This document shows, one piece after another, positions 14,302-26,100 of a stretch of 64,000 bases of DNA. The stretch is taken from positions 382,719-446,718 of the forward strand of contig VZRR01005727.1 of the NCBI GenBank assembly GCA_013398015.1. Direction: 5' to 3'. The translations under genes were made by a program, and so were the position numbers. Position 1 is the stretch's first letter; each line of letters begins with the position of its first letter. The DNA is from Oreocharis arfaki (lineage: Eukaryota > Chordata > Aves > Passeriformes > Paramythiidae). The notes below the pieces were generated by a model that saw only the letters and a list, made by a program, of their open reading frames with translations, searched no databases and had not been told where the DNA came from.

Positions 14302-14359
14302 TATGCAGAAATATAAATATACGGGTTTGTTATGCAGGAATATAAATATGTGGGTTTGT
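14302..14359 (+). repeat. Tandem duplication, 29 bp x 2
   Basis: Two adjacent 29-bp units (14302-14330 and 14331-14359) begin TATGCAG and end GGGTTTGT. They match at 26 of 29 positions. The three differences are A/G, A/G and C/T transitions, which suggests an old duplication that has since decayed. Confidence 0.88.
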
Positions 14360-14866
14360 TTGGGGCTTTTTTTCCCAGCAAGTCCACACATACAACTTTT
14401 CTCTGTTGCAAATCTGCCAAAAGTCTTCAGGGACCTGGACTCATGAGGCTTTGATTCAAAGGTACTTAGAGTAGAAGCTTCCTCATGAGCATAACTTGAG
14501 TGAGCTGCTCTACTGATGTCTGTGAAATTACTTGTACAAAGGGGAATATTGGAGTGGTTTCACACCTTGAAAATCATTGTGGGCCTCTGTGTGAAGCACC
14601 TTTTCTACTTGCTTCCTTTTCTTGCAGGCCTTCCTGTAAGGGTACTCTTCTAGCATGGATCCAAACAGATCTTTTACATGTACAAAATCTCAGGTACCCA
14701 TTTTAGATGTAAACAGCAAGAGATGAAGAGTGTCATAGCTACATGAAAATACAGAAAAAGGAATAAAACATTTACATGCAACAAGAAGTGTCAAGGATCT
14801 TCAGGAATTGCATCTTGTGTGAAAGTTACAGCATCATCATCCTCTGTGGGTGATAGTCACACTCAG
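14360..14866. other. Unique non-coding stretch
   Basis: Nothing recognised between the tandem duplication and the candidate coding remnant. On the minus strand this would lie downstream of that remnant. No clear AATAAA signal placed to serve it was noted. Confidence 0.45.
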
Positions 14867-15156
14867 TTATTTTGCTTTTTGGAACAGCTGTTGACATCTT
14901 TTGATGTATGCCATGTAACAATTCTCTTTATATTCCTTTGACTTTCGCTTCCTGGCTGCATACTGTACATGTGTACTGTACTGTGAAACAAAGCTCTCAA
15001 ACCTTGAAAAGAAATTTCCTTTTCTCTCGCTTCTGCTTGTGGGAATGGAAGATTTATATGCACTGAACATTGTCTGAACAGCCATTGAGTAAAATTCACC
15101 AAGTGGCACCACTCTGCAAAACCTGCAAATATTCTATTCGGTTGGCTTGCCCATAT
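14867..15156 (-). other. Candidate terminal exon or coding remnant of an unrecognised gene
   Basis: On the minus strand a long pyrimidine tract ending TTCATTTTCTTCAG stands immediately before 15156 and looks like a strong splice acceptor. Downstream, the frame ending at the TAA at 14867-14869 is open for about 81 codons from 15112. It has protein-like composition, is rich in K, R, S and Y, and ends YIKRCQQLFQKAK-stop. This frame has an in-frame TAG at 15134-15136. A second frame is open through the segment after the acceptor (YGQANRIEYLQVLQSG) and stops at a TGA shortly afterwards, and shifting by one base near 15100 would connect the two. A third frame is also open across the segment (14863-15210). 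This could be a last exon using a second TTTTGCAG acceptor near 15112, a frameshifted pseudogene fragment, or coincidence. I do not recognise the protein. Confidence 0.25.
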
Positions 15157-17283
15157 CTGAAGAAAATGAAGGGACAAATAAAAAGCAAAAACTTTAGCTG
15201 GAACTTCCATCTGAATGACCTAGTCAAGAAAAAGAATTTTTTGAATCATCACTTCCAAAGAGAGATGCAGCCATGAGACAGGGGTACAAACCTTTAGGTT
15301 CAACAGCCTCTAGCTCTCTGTGTGAACCAGAAACCAACCAGAAATATTACAACAATCAAAGCCTCAAAAAACCACCAAAACCATTTGTTGCTCTATATAA
15401 TTTCCCACTATAAATGCTGCCCCTTAGCAATTATTCAGGATGAAAATTGTGCCTTTATACATTAATCCAGTGAAAAACTCTTAGGAATATGTGAAATGAG
15501 TACGGAAAGTTGCAGGTGTCCAGGCTGCCCATTCCCTGGGTATCCCTGTGGGGCCCAGGCTCTCTGCCTCTCCACTGATGTTTTCCTCTGCACACTCATA
15601 TATAAATTCAAGCAGAACTTGGGTCTAAAGTACCTTTATTACTGTTTAATGGGATTATTTAAACTGTTAGCCTAACATACTTAATTTGGCATTTGTGTTT
15701 TCCTAAGAGCATGGGTTTGGTTTAATTTGTTTCATTTCCTCCTGTACCCAGCTGTCTGTAATTTTACTATCAATTTCTATACTTTTATGGTGAGTTAGAT
15801 AAATACTGCTAAGTGATGGGGATTTCATAAAAGCCAAACAGGCAACGCCATTAACCTCAGCCAGCCAAAAATAATCCTATTAAATTTCCAGTCAAATTGC
15901 CTCATAATGGATGTGCAGTGAAACTCAAAAAAATTAACCATTTCATTGCAGATTTGTAAGCCATGTACTGAATATTGTTCTTCATCCATTGCTTTAACAG
16001 CCAGTCACCACAGAGGTGTCAGCAGCCAGTGGATGGTGACCTAGGGATCTTCTGGTTTGAGGGTCACCCTGAGCACACTGGTGCTTTTTAGCACCAGAAC
16101 CTGTGTAAATCCACAGTCTCATTTTCATTGCTTGTCTCTGGCCACAGGAATGGCTTTTCCAAAAGCCTTGAAGGCCAATACTAATATAAATATTAGGAAA
16201 TATTGATTTTTTTCAGCTTTTTTATTAGCCTCAATGGACAAATGTTTTTCTACATTTTGCATCTTTTCCATCCTGAAAAATGCAAGATTTGGATCAAGAT
16301 ATACCTGCTCTCCTCAAGACTCAATAAAGCTTTTGGATTAGGAAATCGAATCAGCACACAGAATTTCCACGTGGAGATTTCTATTAATAGCTTTGCATTT
16401 TTATTAAAGCAGGATAACTCTTAAAGCCTCAGAGATATTGATGAGCTGAAGGGCTGAAGGAGAAGTTGGATGGCAATTTCTGCTTTGCAGGGGTTTTCTA
16501 GGGGCTGAGCTCTGGCTGATTAATCCTGGATCATGGGAGCTGCATTGCATGATGGCTGATCCAACTGTCAGTGCCCCTGGATGATACAATCCCCTACAAT
16601 CTGGCAAGTTTCATTTCTTTAGGTCTCTCTTAGGGCTTAACATCTCTTAGCATGATTGGGAAGAGCCACATGAGCTGATGTTCATAATAGGCAATTGTCC
16701 CCTCAAAGCCCCCAAGGCCCTGGATGATAGCTCAATGCATCAAATGACCTCCATCTTGGATGAAAAATACGAAATAATTAGCCTGAAGAGCAGCATATCT
16801 GAAAAAAAAGTTCAAAATTCCCAAACCTGGAAACTACCACCTCCATTTACCAGGAGACCACTCCTGGGTAGTGCATGATTTTTGTCTGTGAAAAACTTTT
16901 GGATCTAGGTCTGGGCCTCAGTGTGGGCTTCTCACATCCTTCCCCCTCACCCAGTGAACCCCCCACTCCTCCTCACCCCAGAGCACTCTCCTGCAGGAAG
17001 AGCTGATAAGGAGCAGGTGAGAGGCTCAGATTCCAGGCAGCTGCTCCTGCTCTCTTCAGCCTTTTTTCACCCTGTTCCTAGCAAGGAGCAGCTCAGCCCT
17101 GAGCTTTAGCAGCACTGTCTACATCTCCAGCACCTCTGAAAAAAAATAGGAGAGGGGGAAATACCTGGGAAAAGAAACACATTGGGAAAGGGAGTTACGA
17201 GGACTGCCATCAAGAAAATAAATGTACAAGGGAGGAGATGGAGCGAGAGGACTGAAAGCATGAGAGAGCATGAAAAAAGATAT
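15157..17283. other. Unique non-coding stretch
   Basis: No gene or repeat recognised. If the minus-strand exon candidate at 14867-15156 is real, this would be intron. Short open frames at 16203-16424, 16404-16607 and 16678-17109 have no recognisable similarity. Confidence 0.45.
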
Positions 17284-17380
17284 GAAGAAAAAAAAAAAAA
17301 TTAGAGGAAAAAAACCCAAACCAAACAAAAACAAAACAAAAAAACCAAACCCCAAAAAACCAAACAAGCAAAAAAGGAAA
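17284..17380. repeat. A-rich low-complexity tract with A/C interruptions
   Basis: A13 at 17288-17300 is followed by about 80 bases of AAACC/AAAAC-type sequence, nearly free of T and G. It may be a decayed poly(A) tail or slippage-derived simple sequence. The lysine/proline-rich open frame across it (17270-17542) is an artefact of this composition. Confidence 0.85.
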
Positions 17381-20300
17381 CACATGGTGAAGAGGGGTAC
17401 AGGTTACCCAGGAATCTTTTATTACACTACTAAGGGGAGTCAGCTTAAAACATGGGAAATACTGATTCAGGACTCTCTCCTTCCCAGGCTGTTTATGACA
17501 TGGATAATCGATACCCAGATTGTTTCTTACAATCTTTTCTAGCAAATACATTTTTATTTGCTTGAATTATACCTCCATTTAACATTATTCTTGTGGTAAG
17601 CACTGTTAGTTGAAGACACTGCTGTGCTTTCCTCAAGTGGGATTTTTGTCCCTCTCTGATTCCTGTTCCATATGCCAAACTGTAGCTGCTATTACTAGTG
17701 GAGAAATGTGGTTTTTGGTTAACTGTTGGAGGTAAAGCAGCAAAATCTGCCTGACAGTTGTGCCTGTAGGATGAACAGATAAGGCCTCTAAAACATCTCT
17801 CTGGGATGGGAGCTACGAGGAAGAGAGCATAGTTTCCATCTATTCAAGTAGACAAGGACAGTACTTTCAAGGTACAATGCTACCCATTTGGAGTATCCCC
17901 ACCAGCCTATTAAATAAATCCTTTCTTTTAGTATGCAGGGCAAAATGTACAAAACTCCCCAAAACTCTCTTTTTACAACCTACAAATGGTGTGCAAATCC
18001 TTGCATTCTACAGCTTCCATCACAGCCACAATGCCATTGAAGCCCAGCCCCTGTGCAATCATTATCCAGCATCCCCCTTATCTTTCACCGTGCTGGAAAA
18101 AATCCCACTCAGTTAAATTCAGAATTTATTTTATCCATAGAGAAATGAGCAGCTCCAAGAAATGTCACTGAATCTTCATGGACTTAACATACACAGCTCT
18201 TTGGTTTTTTGAGGGCTATATAAACATGCCTGAATAAGGAATTGATGATCCTCTGCAGCTAAGAAACGCATTTGTTCGTAACATGCAAAGATGATGCAGA
18301 GGAGACACAAACAACCTCTCAAAGTGCTAAATGGTCACCTGGCAAAAATCCCCATCTTTTCACTGCATTCTGATGTTCATAAAAGTTCAGAATCTTATCT
18401 TTGGGTTTATTTCAAGAATGGCAGAAGCATTTTGGTTTAATATTTTGGTTTAATTATTTTTCTGTTCCAGTTAATTTAGCCTTCACAAACTTATTGGCCA
18501 TTGCATTCGTCATCACATCCACAGAATATGTGTACTTACTGCTCACAGATTAATGAGTATTTTGAAACTCACACATCTAAATAAGAAAATAAAATCTGTC
18601 TGTTATCTGTCTGATGCCACAGGAACTGCCAGTGCCTTAATTAAATCTTAGCTCTGCTAGAACTCTGAAAAAGCATCAGGGCCTGGTTTCTTGTGGGAGC
18701 TCTCTGCAGCTCAGAGCTGACTCGGGAAAGTGCTCAGCACCAGAAAGGAACAGCATAACACTGTCTTCACTGGAGATGGCCTGAGCTCAGGTATTGCCTG
18801 CTCTATGTGCTGCTGGTTTTGCTTTCACTGCAGCTTCCAGGGTCCTTGCCTGACTTGAGGCTTCCCCTTGCTCCAAGCCCCAAGCAAACCTCCAGGCACA
18901 CGTGCCTAATCTAAAGAGACAAGCTTGGTAAGAATTGCTACTACACACTCGAAAATACAAGGCAGGGGAAAGTAAATCTGCTGTTTAAGGTACTGTTTGA
19001 CTCCTAGTTTTACCTGAGGTGATGTATGTAGTCTAGGGGCAGAGGAGAGAGATGAACCTTAACCTTCCATTCGAGTGCATTTAACCATAAAACTGTCATT
19101 TGTCATGGCATGCATGATGAATGCACAAATACAACTGCTTTTCACATTGTTCCTTGTGGAGGATTTTACAGCCATGACACTGCACAGGAATCAACTGGCT
19201 TGATTTAGCTCCCTACATCTGCTGTACAGCCTCCTCAGCGCTGTGAGGAACCAGCCCTGGAGGCTGACATGCCTCTTCTGAGACATCATAAAAATGCACG
19301 TGTTTGTGTTTGGAAAGCCTTGTGGTGGGAGGATGCCAGGGCCACTGAGATAGATAAAGATCTTTAATCAGCTTTTTGAAAGCTGCTTCTGCAAAGTCTT
19401 CCTCTGCAGTATTCAAAAGGTCTCTTATGAAGAGAGCATAAAAACTGTCAGAAATTAAGAAATTAAATTAAAGCATGTGCAATAGTAAAAAAGGAAAACG
19501 GCAAAACAAAACAGATGTCCCATAAGGGCCTCTAAGCTTTGTGAGTTTTAGACAGACTGGATATAACTCATGCTAAAGGTCTCAAAATACTTGGTGCCTC
19601 AATGGATTAGCCGACTTTTGTCAGTAATTGTGTCACATAATTCCTGTGACACCTGCAACCTTCCTGCCTTTATCCTGACACTGATGTGAACTTCGCATTA
19701 AGAGACAACTAAACATTTTTCACTCACTTCACTGGGCCAGTAGCTGAGTTCCTGATGCCTGTGCTCACTTGTCTTCCATGTCTACTGTTTAGATGGAGGG
19801 GTGCTCCAGAGTGGGCTCCTTCGAGGCTCCTGCCCCTGCCGTGCAGCCGAACCCCTGCAGCATCCCTCCTGGCTGCTGACTGCACTTGGGAAAGGAGGGA
19901 GCCTTGTCACCATCCTGTGCCTGCGCCAGCCTGGCCCCGGGCTGGGCCAGCACTGAGGGGAAGAGACCTGGTGGCTGAGGAGCATGGCCAGGAGAAAGCA
20001 GGTCTTGATTTAGCAGCTCCGTAAGGGTTTGCTTTTTTTTTTCCTTAGCGGATAGATAGGACCAGGAGCACTGCATCAAAATGTTAGAACTTTCCAAGAA
20101 ACCATAATTAAAGCAGCAAATATCAGTCTACTCTTCCCTTTAGACTGGTACCACATGGTCATTTTGGATTTTATTCTGCTGGTCTATTTTGCTCTAGTGC
20201 CCTTCCCTCTTTTACATCCAACAGTATTCTCTTTCAGATGCTGTAGTTTAGCACCTTACCACTTCACATTATGTGGTATTCAAAGCTTTTTACATTATCT

Positions 20301-21417
20301 TATTGTAACTTCAAAAAAGGCAAGTTATTCAGTATGTCAAAGGAAATAGCTTCCATCCACTGCTGGGGCTGAAGGGTTTGTAATCTGTTCTCAACTTTAT
20401 TAAAAAACATAAGGCATCAGCCTTCATGTAGCTCAAATACATTTCCTTACGTGGTGACAAACCATGTCTGATACCGTAGAATGAACTTGATCTGAATTTC
20501 TACTCAGTGCACTCAGCCTCCTGAATACTATTTAATTCTCCAGTGCTGTGTGATTGAACACACTGATCATGGAAACGGAATGCTTGCTCAGCCTTGCACT
20601 GCTTTGCTTTGCTCTCTCTTGGGGTGTTTTGTCGAGATGTTTTTCCCTTCCCATGCCTGCGGATTGAACATTACCTTTCATGACCAAGAAGAATTTAACT
20701 CTCAGACCTGCCCTTGGTCCCAGGATTGCACAGCCCAGCCTTGGCAATAGCTCAGCAAATGTCTCAGGAGCCACTCCAAGCTCTCTTTACACACATAAAT
20801 GGAGATGTAGAAAAACAGGAAGCCTTAATGCATCGGAGATTTCTGGTTTGGACTGTCCTCAGGGGCCCTCTGTGGCGGTGGCACGAGGGCACTTGTGTCG
20901 CTGCTTAGTCCAGGGTCTCAGTGACATCCGTGACTTGGTGACATCCACGTTCCATCTCTTGGCTCTCAGGGGTATATGACTTGGTAGCCTTGGTATCATT
21001 AGGTTTTTGAGATGAAGTACTTAGAGCCAGACACTTGGGACACATGCCTCGAGATTTAGAACGGATATTGAAAAAATTAAGAGAACCGAATGATTTTATG
21101 TAATTGGGGCAGAAGCTGGAGAAGCATGGAGGTTAACAAGGGAAAGAGGTTTTCTGTTCAAGCACAAGGCTCTTATTTCTCAAGTGAATCCAAGCTATCA
21201 GCTTTTCTATAGCAAATCTCCAACGATGTACATTTATTTCTGAGCTACCTGTGCCTGGTAGGTTTGGTTTTAGCAGTTACAGCTGGCCTAGAGGAATGTG
21301 GGACACGGGCAATTTACAGGGCATCAGTGCCTGTGTCTCTTTCAGCTGCTGGGATTGGAGAATTGTTTTATGTTACAGAGGATAAAATTTCTGCATTCTC
21401 TGCTGTGTCTTGTGCAG
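17381..21417. other. Unique non-coding stretch
   Basis: No gene or interspersed repeat recognised. A GC-richer patch at about 19790-19990 carries overlapping open frames on both strands, as expected from composition. A short perfect tandem duplication lies at 18429-18454. Confidence 0.45.
18429..18454 (+). repeat. Perfect tandem duplication, 13 bp x 2
   Basis: The unit ATTTTGGTTTAAT occurs twice in direct succession without mismatch, consistent with a recent small slippage duplication. Confidence 0.8.
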
Positions 21418-21495
21418 ATGAAAGGAAAGATAACCTGTCCGATCACCATTATAGGCTCGAAAGCAGAACTGGAAAAATCCATGCGTATCGGATCT
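21418..21495 (+). other. Candidate 78-bp exon with consensus splice sites
   Basis: The segment is preceded by TGCTGTGTCTTGTGCAG, a reasonable splice acceptor, and is followed directly by GTAAGT, a perfect vertebrate donor. It is 78 bp, a multiple of three. One frame reads from an ATG without stop (MKGKITCPITIIGSK, then AELEKSMRIGS); a second frame is also open. It keeps several CpG dinucleotides (CCGATC, CTCGAA, GCGTATCGG) in an AT-rich neighbourhood, which can indicate constraint. The peptide is not recognised. It may be a cassette exon, a non-coding RNA exon, a conserved regulatory element, or chance. Confidence 0.27.
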
Positions 21496-23076
21496 GTAAG
21501 TCTCAAGGAGATCTGCAGAGGAAACAAATGACCCGCAGTAAAGATGGATAATACTTCACAAAATTGGTGCCTGGGAGCCATGTGGCTAAACTAGCAGTAA
21601 AAATGACCCATTCTTTTCAACACGAAATTAGTTCTCTGTGGAAGTATAGAAAAGAGATTTTTATGCCATTTTACCACCTGCTCCTCATCCCTGGGATCTG
21701 TGTATTCAGTTTTGATTTATGAGGGAAAGTGGGGGGAATCAGATGAATTTTAACTGGCATATATCAAGACCATAGTAGTTTGGGTTTTTTTTCTCCCAGG
21801 CTATATATTTTTTTTAATCTATTTTTGTAAAATAGCGCTATTTTTACCTCTTTTAAAGCCAGAGAATTTTTGGTTACTTCTCTTCCAATATTTTATCTAC
21901 TGCTCCTCTGACAAGCATCACTTTTGCTAAAGAGTAAAAGCAAGTTATTTGATAGATGGTGGGACTTGCCAGCAGATAATCTGATCATAGGTCAGCTCAA
22001 CTGTTACAATAATTTCTTTCTTATTTATGTTAATAACTTGTACGAATGTGCACAACTGTGCCCATGGGTGTATTTAATACTCTCAAAAAATGTTAATTTA
22101 ACTGCTCTGGCATCAGACATGCTGGGCAGCAGTGGACTAATTTTGCCATTGCTCTTCAATATAGGAAACAGAGTATGCTGAACCCATTATAAGGTCATTA
22201 AAAACCAGAAATTATATTTTGGCAGGTTTTATTTTTTTAAAAAACAAACAAATAGTCTCACCCTTATGGAAAGCGAGGAGCCTCAGTGTGCAATTTGCCC
22301 TCAAAACTTAACTTAGGTCAATGGATTGCACACTTCAGTTGCTGAGGAGCAATAACATCAAAGTCTCTTTGTCAATGCCCACCAGGAGGAAAAAGCAGGA
22401 GGGTTTTGGAATCAAAGTGTTGCAAATGGGATCCAAACTCTCCATACGGGGGGGAAAAAAATGCAGTTATGTGTACTGTGAGTATATTTTCCTGTTTAGA
22501 GCTGAGAAATTACACATACAGATTTTAGAGAGAGTCTTTTCTGGACCCAAACTGCTGGTTAAGAGGGATAAAAATGGAGATGAAAAAGGCAAAAGAAATA
22601 AATAGAAAATCCTGTTTCTGTGGATGTAATTAGATTAGCTGACATCGAGTTTAATGACTGACATTTTTAGGCAATCTGGGAAATTTGGATGTAATTGATA
22701 TAAGGACTCAATCAGTGGTTAACACCCTTGGTCTTTGGAGATAAGATTGGGTGCAGGTTCTTTACAGAAAACTTTGTGAAAAAATACTGTTGAAAATTCT
22801 GCTGAAATATTTTTTCTCTTCTGTAACTTCTATTATAAAGACTTTTTGTTATAAACTCTCTGTTTATTACTAAACCTTTCCTGTACTGTGGTCTTAATTT
22901 AAAGCTCATATTCTCAATTTTCAATTCAAACTGTATGTCAGGAGTAATTATCATTTTTTAGGTCTTGTGAATAGAGATGTCTAATGAATTGGAAGAACAG
23001 AGTCTTATTAAGATTTAGTTTTAAATACAGAATCACTGTGTGTTTTCCCAACCCCCCCAGTTTTTCTCACAGTAAT
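21496..23076. other. Unique non-coding stretch
   Basis: No gene recognised. The first about 100 bp after the candidate donor site remain CpG-containing and complex. The rest is AT-rich. Confidence 0.45.
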
Positions 23077-23107
23077 GATGTTTTTAATGTTTCTCATTAA
23101 AAACATC
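23077..23107. repeat. Perfect 13-bp inverted repeat with 5-base loop
   Basis: The arm GATGTTTTTAATG (23077-23089) is followed by the loop TTTCT and its exact reverse complement CATTAAAAACATC (23095-23107). The stem is AT-rich and short. Pairing does not extend outside it, so it is not a typical microRNA precursor. It may be a small fold-back or a chance palindrome. Confidence 0.9.
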
Positions 23108-26100
23108 CTGATGGGTAGAAATTACTCTCCCAATCAAGAGGTCAGGAAAATGAGAGAGAAAGAATGAAGAGCTCCTGCCCCGGAGATGCCTCTGTAGATA
23201 CTAAAAATACAGCAGTCCTCTGAGGTATTTTGTGACTAATATCTGCTTTTGAATCTTCTTGTTGAAAGTCTTGGCTAACCCCAAACTAAATTTGATTTGA
23301 AACCGTAACAAAGAAAGTATTTTAAAGAAATGTTGTTTTTCCTTCTGTCTTTCCATATCAAGACAAGGTGGACTGCATGACAGAAATGGAAGTCCAGGGT
23401 GGAGAATACTTACATTTATAGAAGTGTCTTTTCCGGAGAATAGTGCCTCTTGTGTCACTCTTTTATTTTGTTTGTGAAAACTGTGATATAGACACAGTAT
23501 TTAAACAAGCACCTTTGCTGGTGGGCATTTATATCATGCCGACTTTTGTCTTTGTAATAGGAAAAGCTTTAAAATGATCCATTTTCAAAACTCTATCTTT
23601 GAACAAGCTTAGAATTCTACTTCTCCCCAGTCTTCCCTCTTTTTACTTTTTTAAAAATATATGTGACACCTATATATATGCTATTCTTTCAAACTCTCTA
23701 CAGCAAATGTGTGATATTTTTCACATTAATCATAAATCAAAATGATTATGAACACTGGCCTTTGCACTGTTCATCATATACACTTCAAATTGCTGCTATT
23801 TAATTATTGTAGAGAGAGATGTTTTACTTGAAAAATGGCTAAGTCCAAGAGCATTAAACTATACTAAAAATTAATAAATTCTATTTAGCCTGTTTGTTTA
23901 TAGAGCTATGCTTCTGAATGGTTTCTTAGCATGGGTAGGAGGCTTCCCAAGGCACGAGTTCCTGCCCAAGAGGTGTGGATTTTAATCCACAGTTCTGAAT
24001 GTGCTCCAAATTGTACTGTTTGATCAGAGGAATGAGCTATTATTTATAAGGGAGAGCTGAGTGTAGAGAAGTTTCAGGATGAATGAAATAGACTCATCTA
24101 TTTCAGGGGTGTATAGATCCTGAGTAACATGTGGAAGAAAAAAAAAAGAGTTTATGCAAAAATTTGGGTTCTCACAGTTGTATCTAAGGACTCTTCCATA
24201 GTCTCTGAACAGGCATTTGGGTTTAGTCCTGACACAGCCCTGGTTGTTGGCTTGCAAAGATCTTGTCCTTGGGGAGATCATTCCACACTTCAGCATTTCT
24301 TCCAGGTGGTTCTGGTCCCACAGTCCCTGTGGTTCATCTGGATTTCTGCTTTTCCAGAGGATCCAATGTACACTTTTTCCTGTGCACTGCTTTTGTGGCT
24401 ATGGAACAGGGAAATACACGCAGCTGGTGCCCTTGGTTTGACTTGGAGGTTCTTGTTCACACAAACCCGTTCCAGCTTCCTCAGGCTGCCATGGAATTAG
24501 CTAAATAAGACCAAAGCCCCACAGATTCATGGCAGGGCCTAATTCAAGTCTAATTTACTCTTTTATTGATCTGTATTTGGTGTAGTTATCTTTAAAAGTC
24601 AGGTCCCTATTTTGGATATAAAAACCTCATCCTTCATTGTTTTTCTATCTTTGCTCCTGCTTCTTTATCACCATTTGTCTTTATCAGTCTCTGTGGCATT
24701 ATGTCCAGAAGAGTGCACAACAGAGGAACGAATCCAGTCTGTGACGAGCGAGCGAATTCCATCATGCATGGATGCAAACATTTACAAAATCATTTGTTCA
24801 CTCTCAGCATTTCTCACTTTCAATGTTTTATCTTTTAAGATATTGTGTTAAATCTTTATTCCAGCTTTCAGAAACATAGTGTTTTCTCTATTTTTTCCCT
24901 TTTTTTAAGACAAGATACAATGTAAATGATCCGTAATACTTATATGAGAAGAATGGTACTGCACACAGAGGGAGTTAACATTCTAAAAGCAGGATGTCTG
25001 TCTGCTCTGTCCAATAACCATTAACATTATGCTGCTTTAGGGGCTAACGAGCGAGAACTGGAATTTCTAATTGTGAGGAGACTTTCTGGAAGAGGATAGG
25101 TAAATAGTGAATATTAAAGGAAGCTACAACTGTGAGGAAACGTTACACTGCACATGAAGTCTCTTAAAGGGACTGGTTACTATTATTATGGGGCGTGTTG
25201 TTAGTCAGCATCATTTATCCAGCCACATATTCTCTTTTTCTCAAATGAAACAAAACTACTTCCTTCAACATATGAAGAAAAGACTTTTTACTAGGGCACC
25301 TACTCCTGTCCTAATGCTCCTGCTGTGAGTTAAAACCAGTTAAATGTATCTTCTGTGCTGCCCTGTGCTTTAGGGCCTCAACCAGCTGTGGCTGATGACC
25401 AGGGTAGAGTAAAACCCTTACAACAGCTGGCAAGGTTGGAGGTTAATTGCAGTCCTTAAAGGAAAATTGTGACTCCTAAGTGTCCAGTACTGGAGTCCTG
25501 AAAAAGATCCTTCCAGACTTCTCACTTTTGACTCTCTCTCCTGCTTTTTTTTTTTTTTTTTAATCTCAGGAGATTGTTGTGGGGTTTGGTGGTTTTAGTT
25601 TGGTGGACTGACATTTTCCTCAATCCTTTTGGATCTTGCATCAGTCATGAGGACAGTCTGCTGCAGAATCCAGATTATCCATTGAACAAATAAGCACCAA
25701 AGTTGATAACATCAAGACAAAGAAACAGCTTAGTGGAAACTTATGCATGATAATTTTCAATAGAAATCCAGGATAGTCAAACAGACTTGAAATTGAATTT
25801 TAGAGTACCCAGAAATTAGGTGCCTTGGCTCTTTACTATTAATAGATCTATCAGACTTTGAAACATTCAGATGAAGCACCAGTGTTAATTGATAGCTGTG
25901 TGCTGAAAGAAGAAGTATTTATTCCAGCTCCTCCACTAGAGACATCGGCAGTCTTCGAGAGAAACAGGAAAAGTTCTATTTTTAAGGGCAGGGTTGTGAC
26001 AGAAGGTGGTGCATGTCCAGCAGAGAGCAACCAGGGCTGTGCACAGCTGATGGCAAGCTGGGACAAAGGTTCAAGCAAGAAGCCTGGGGCCAGCTCAGGC

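Noticed and set aside
17270..17542. Basic lysine/proline-rich small protein
   Set aside because: Produced entirely by the A/C-rich simple tract at 17284-17380.
24612..24851. Open frame with a signal-peptide-like leucine-rich start and several cysteines, suggesting a small secreted protein
   Set aside because: The hydrophobic start comes from a T/C-rich tract (TTTCTATCTTTGCTCCTGC) that looks like a pyrimidine stretch. No family match is known to me and the downstream half is AT-rich drift.
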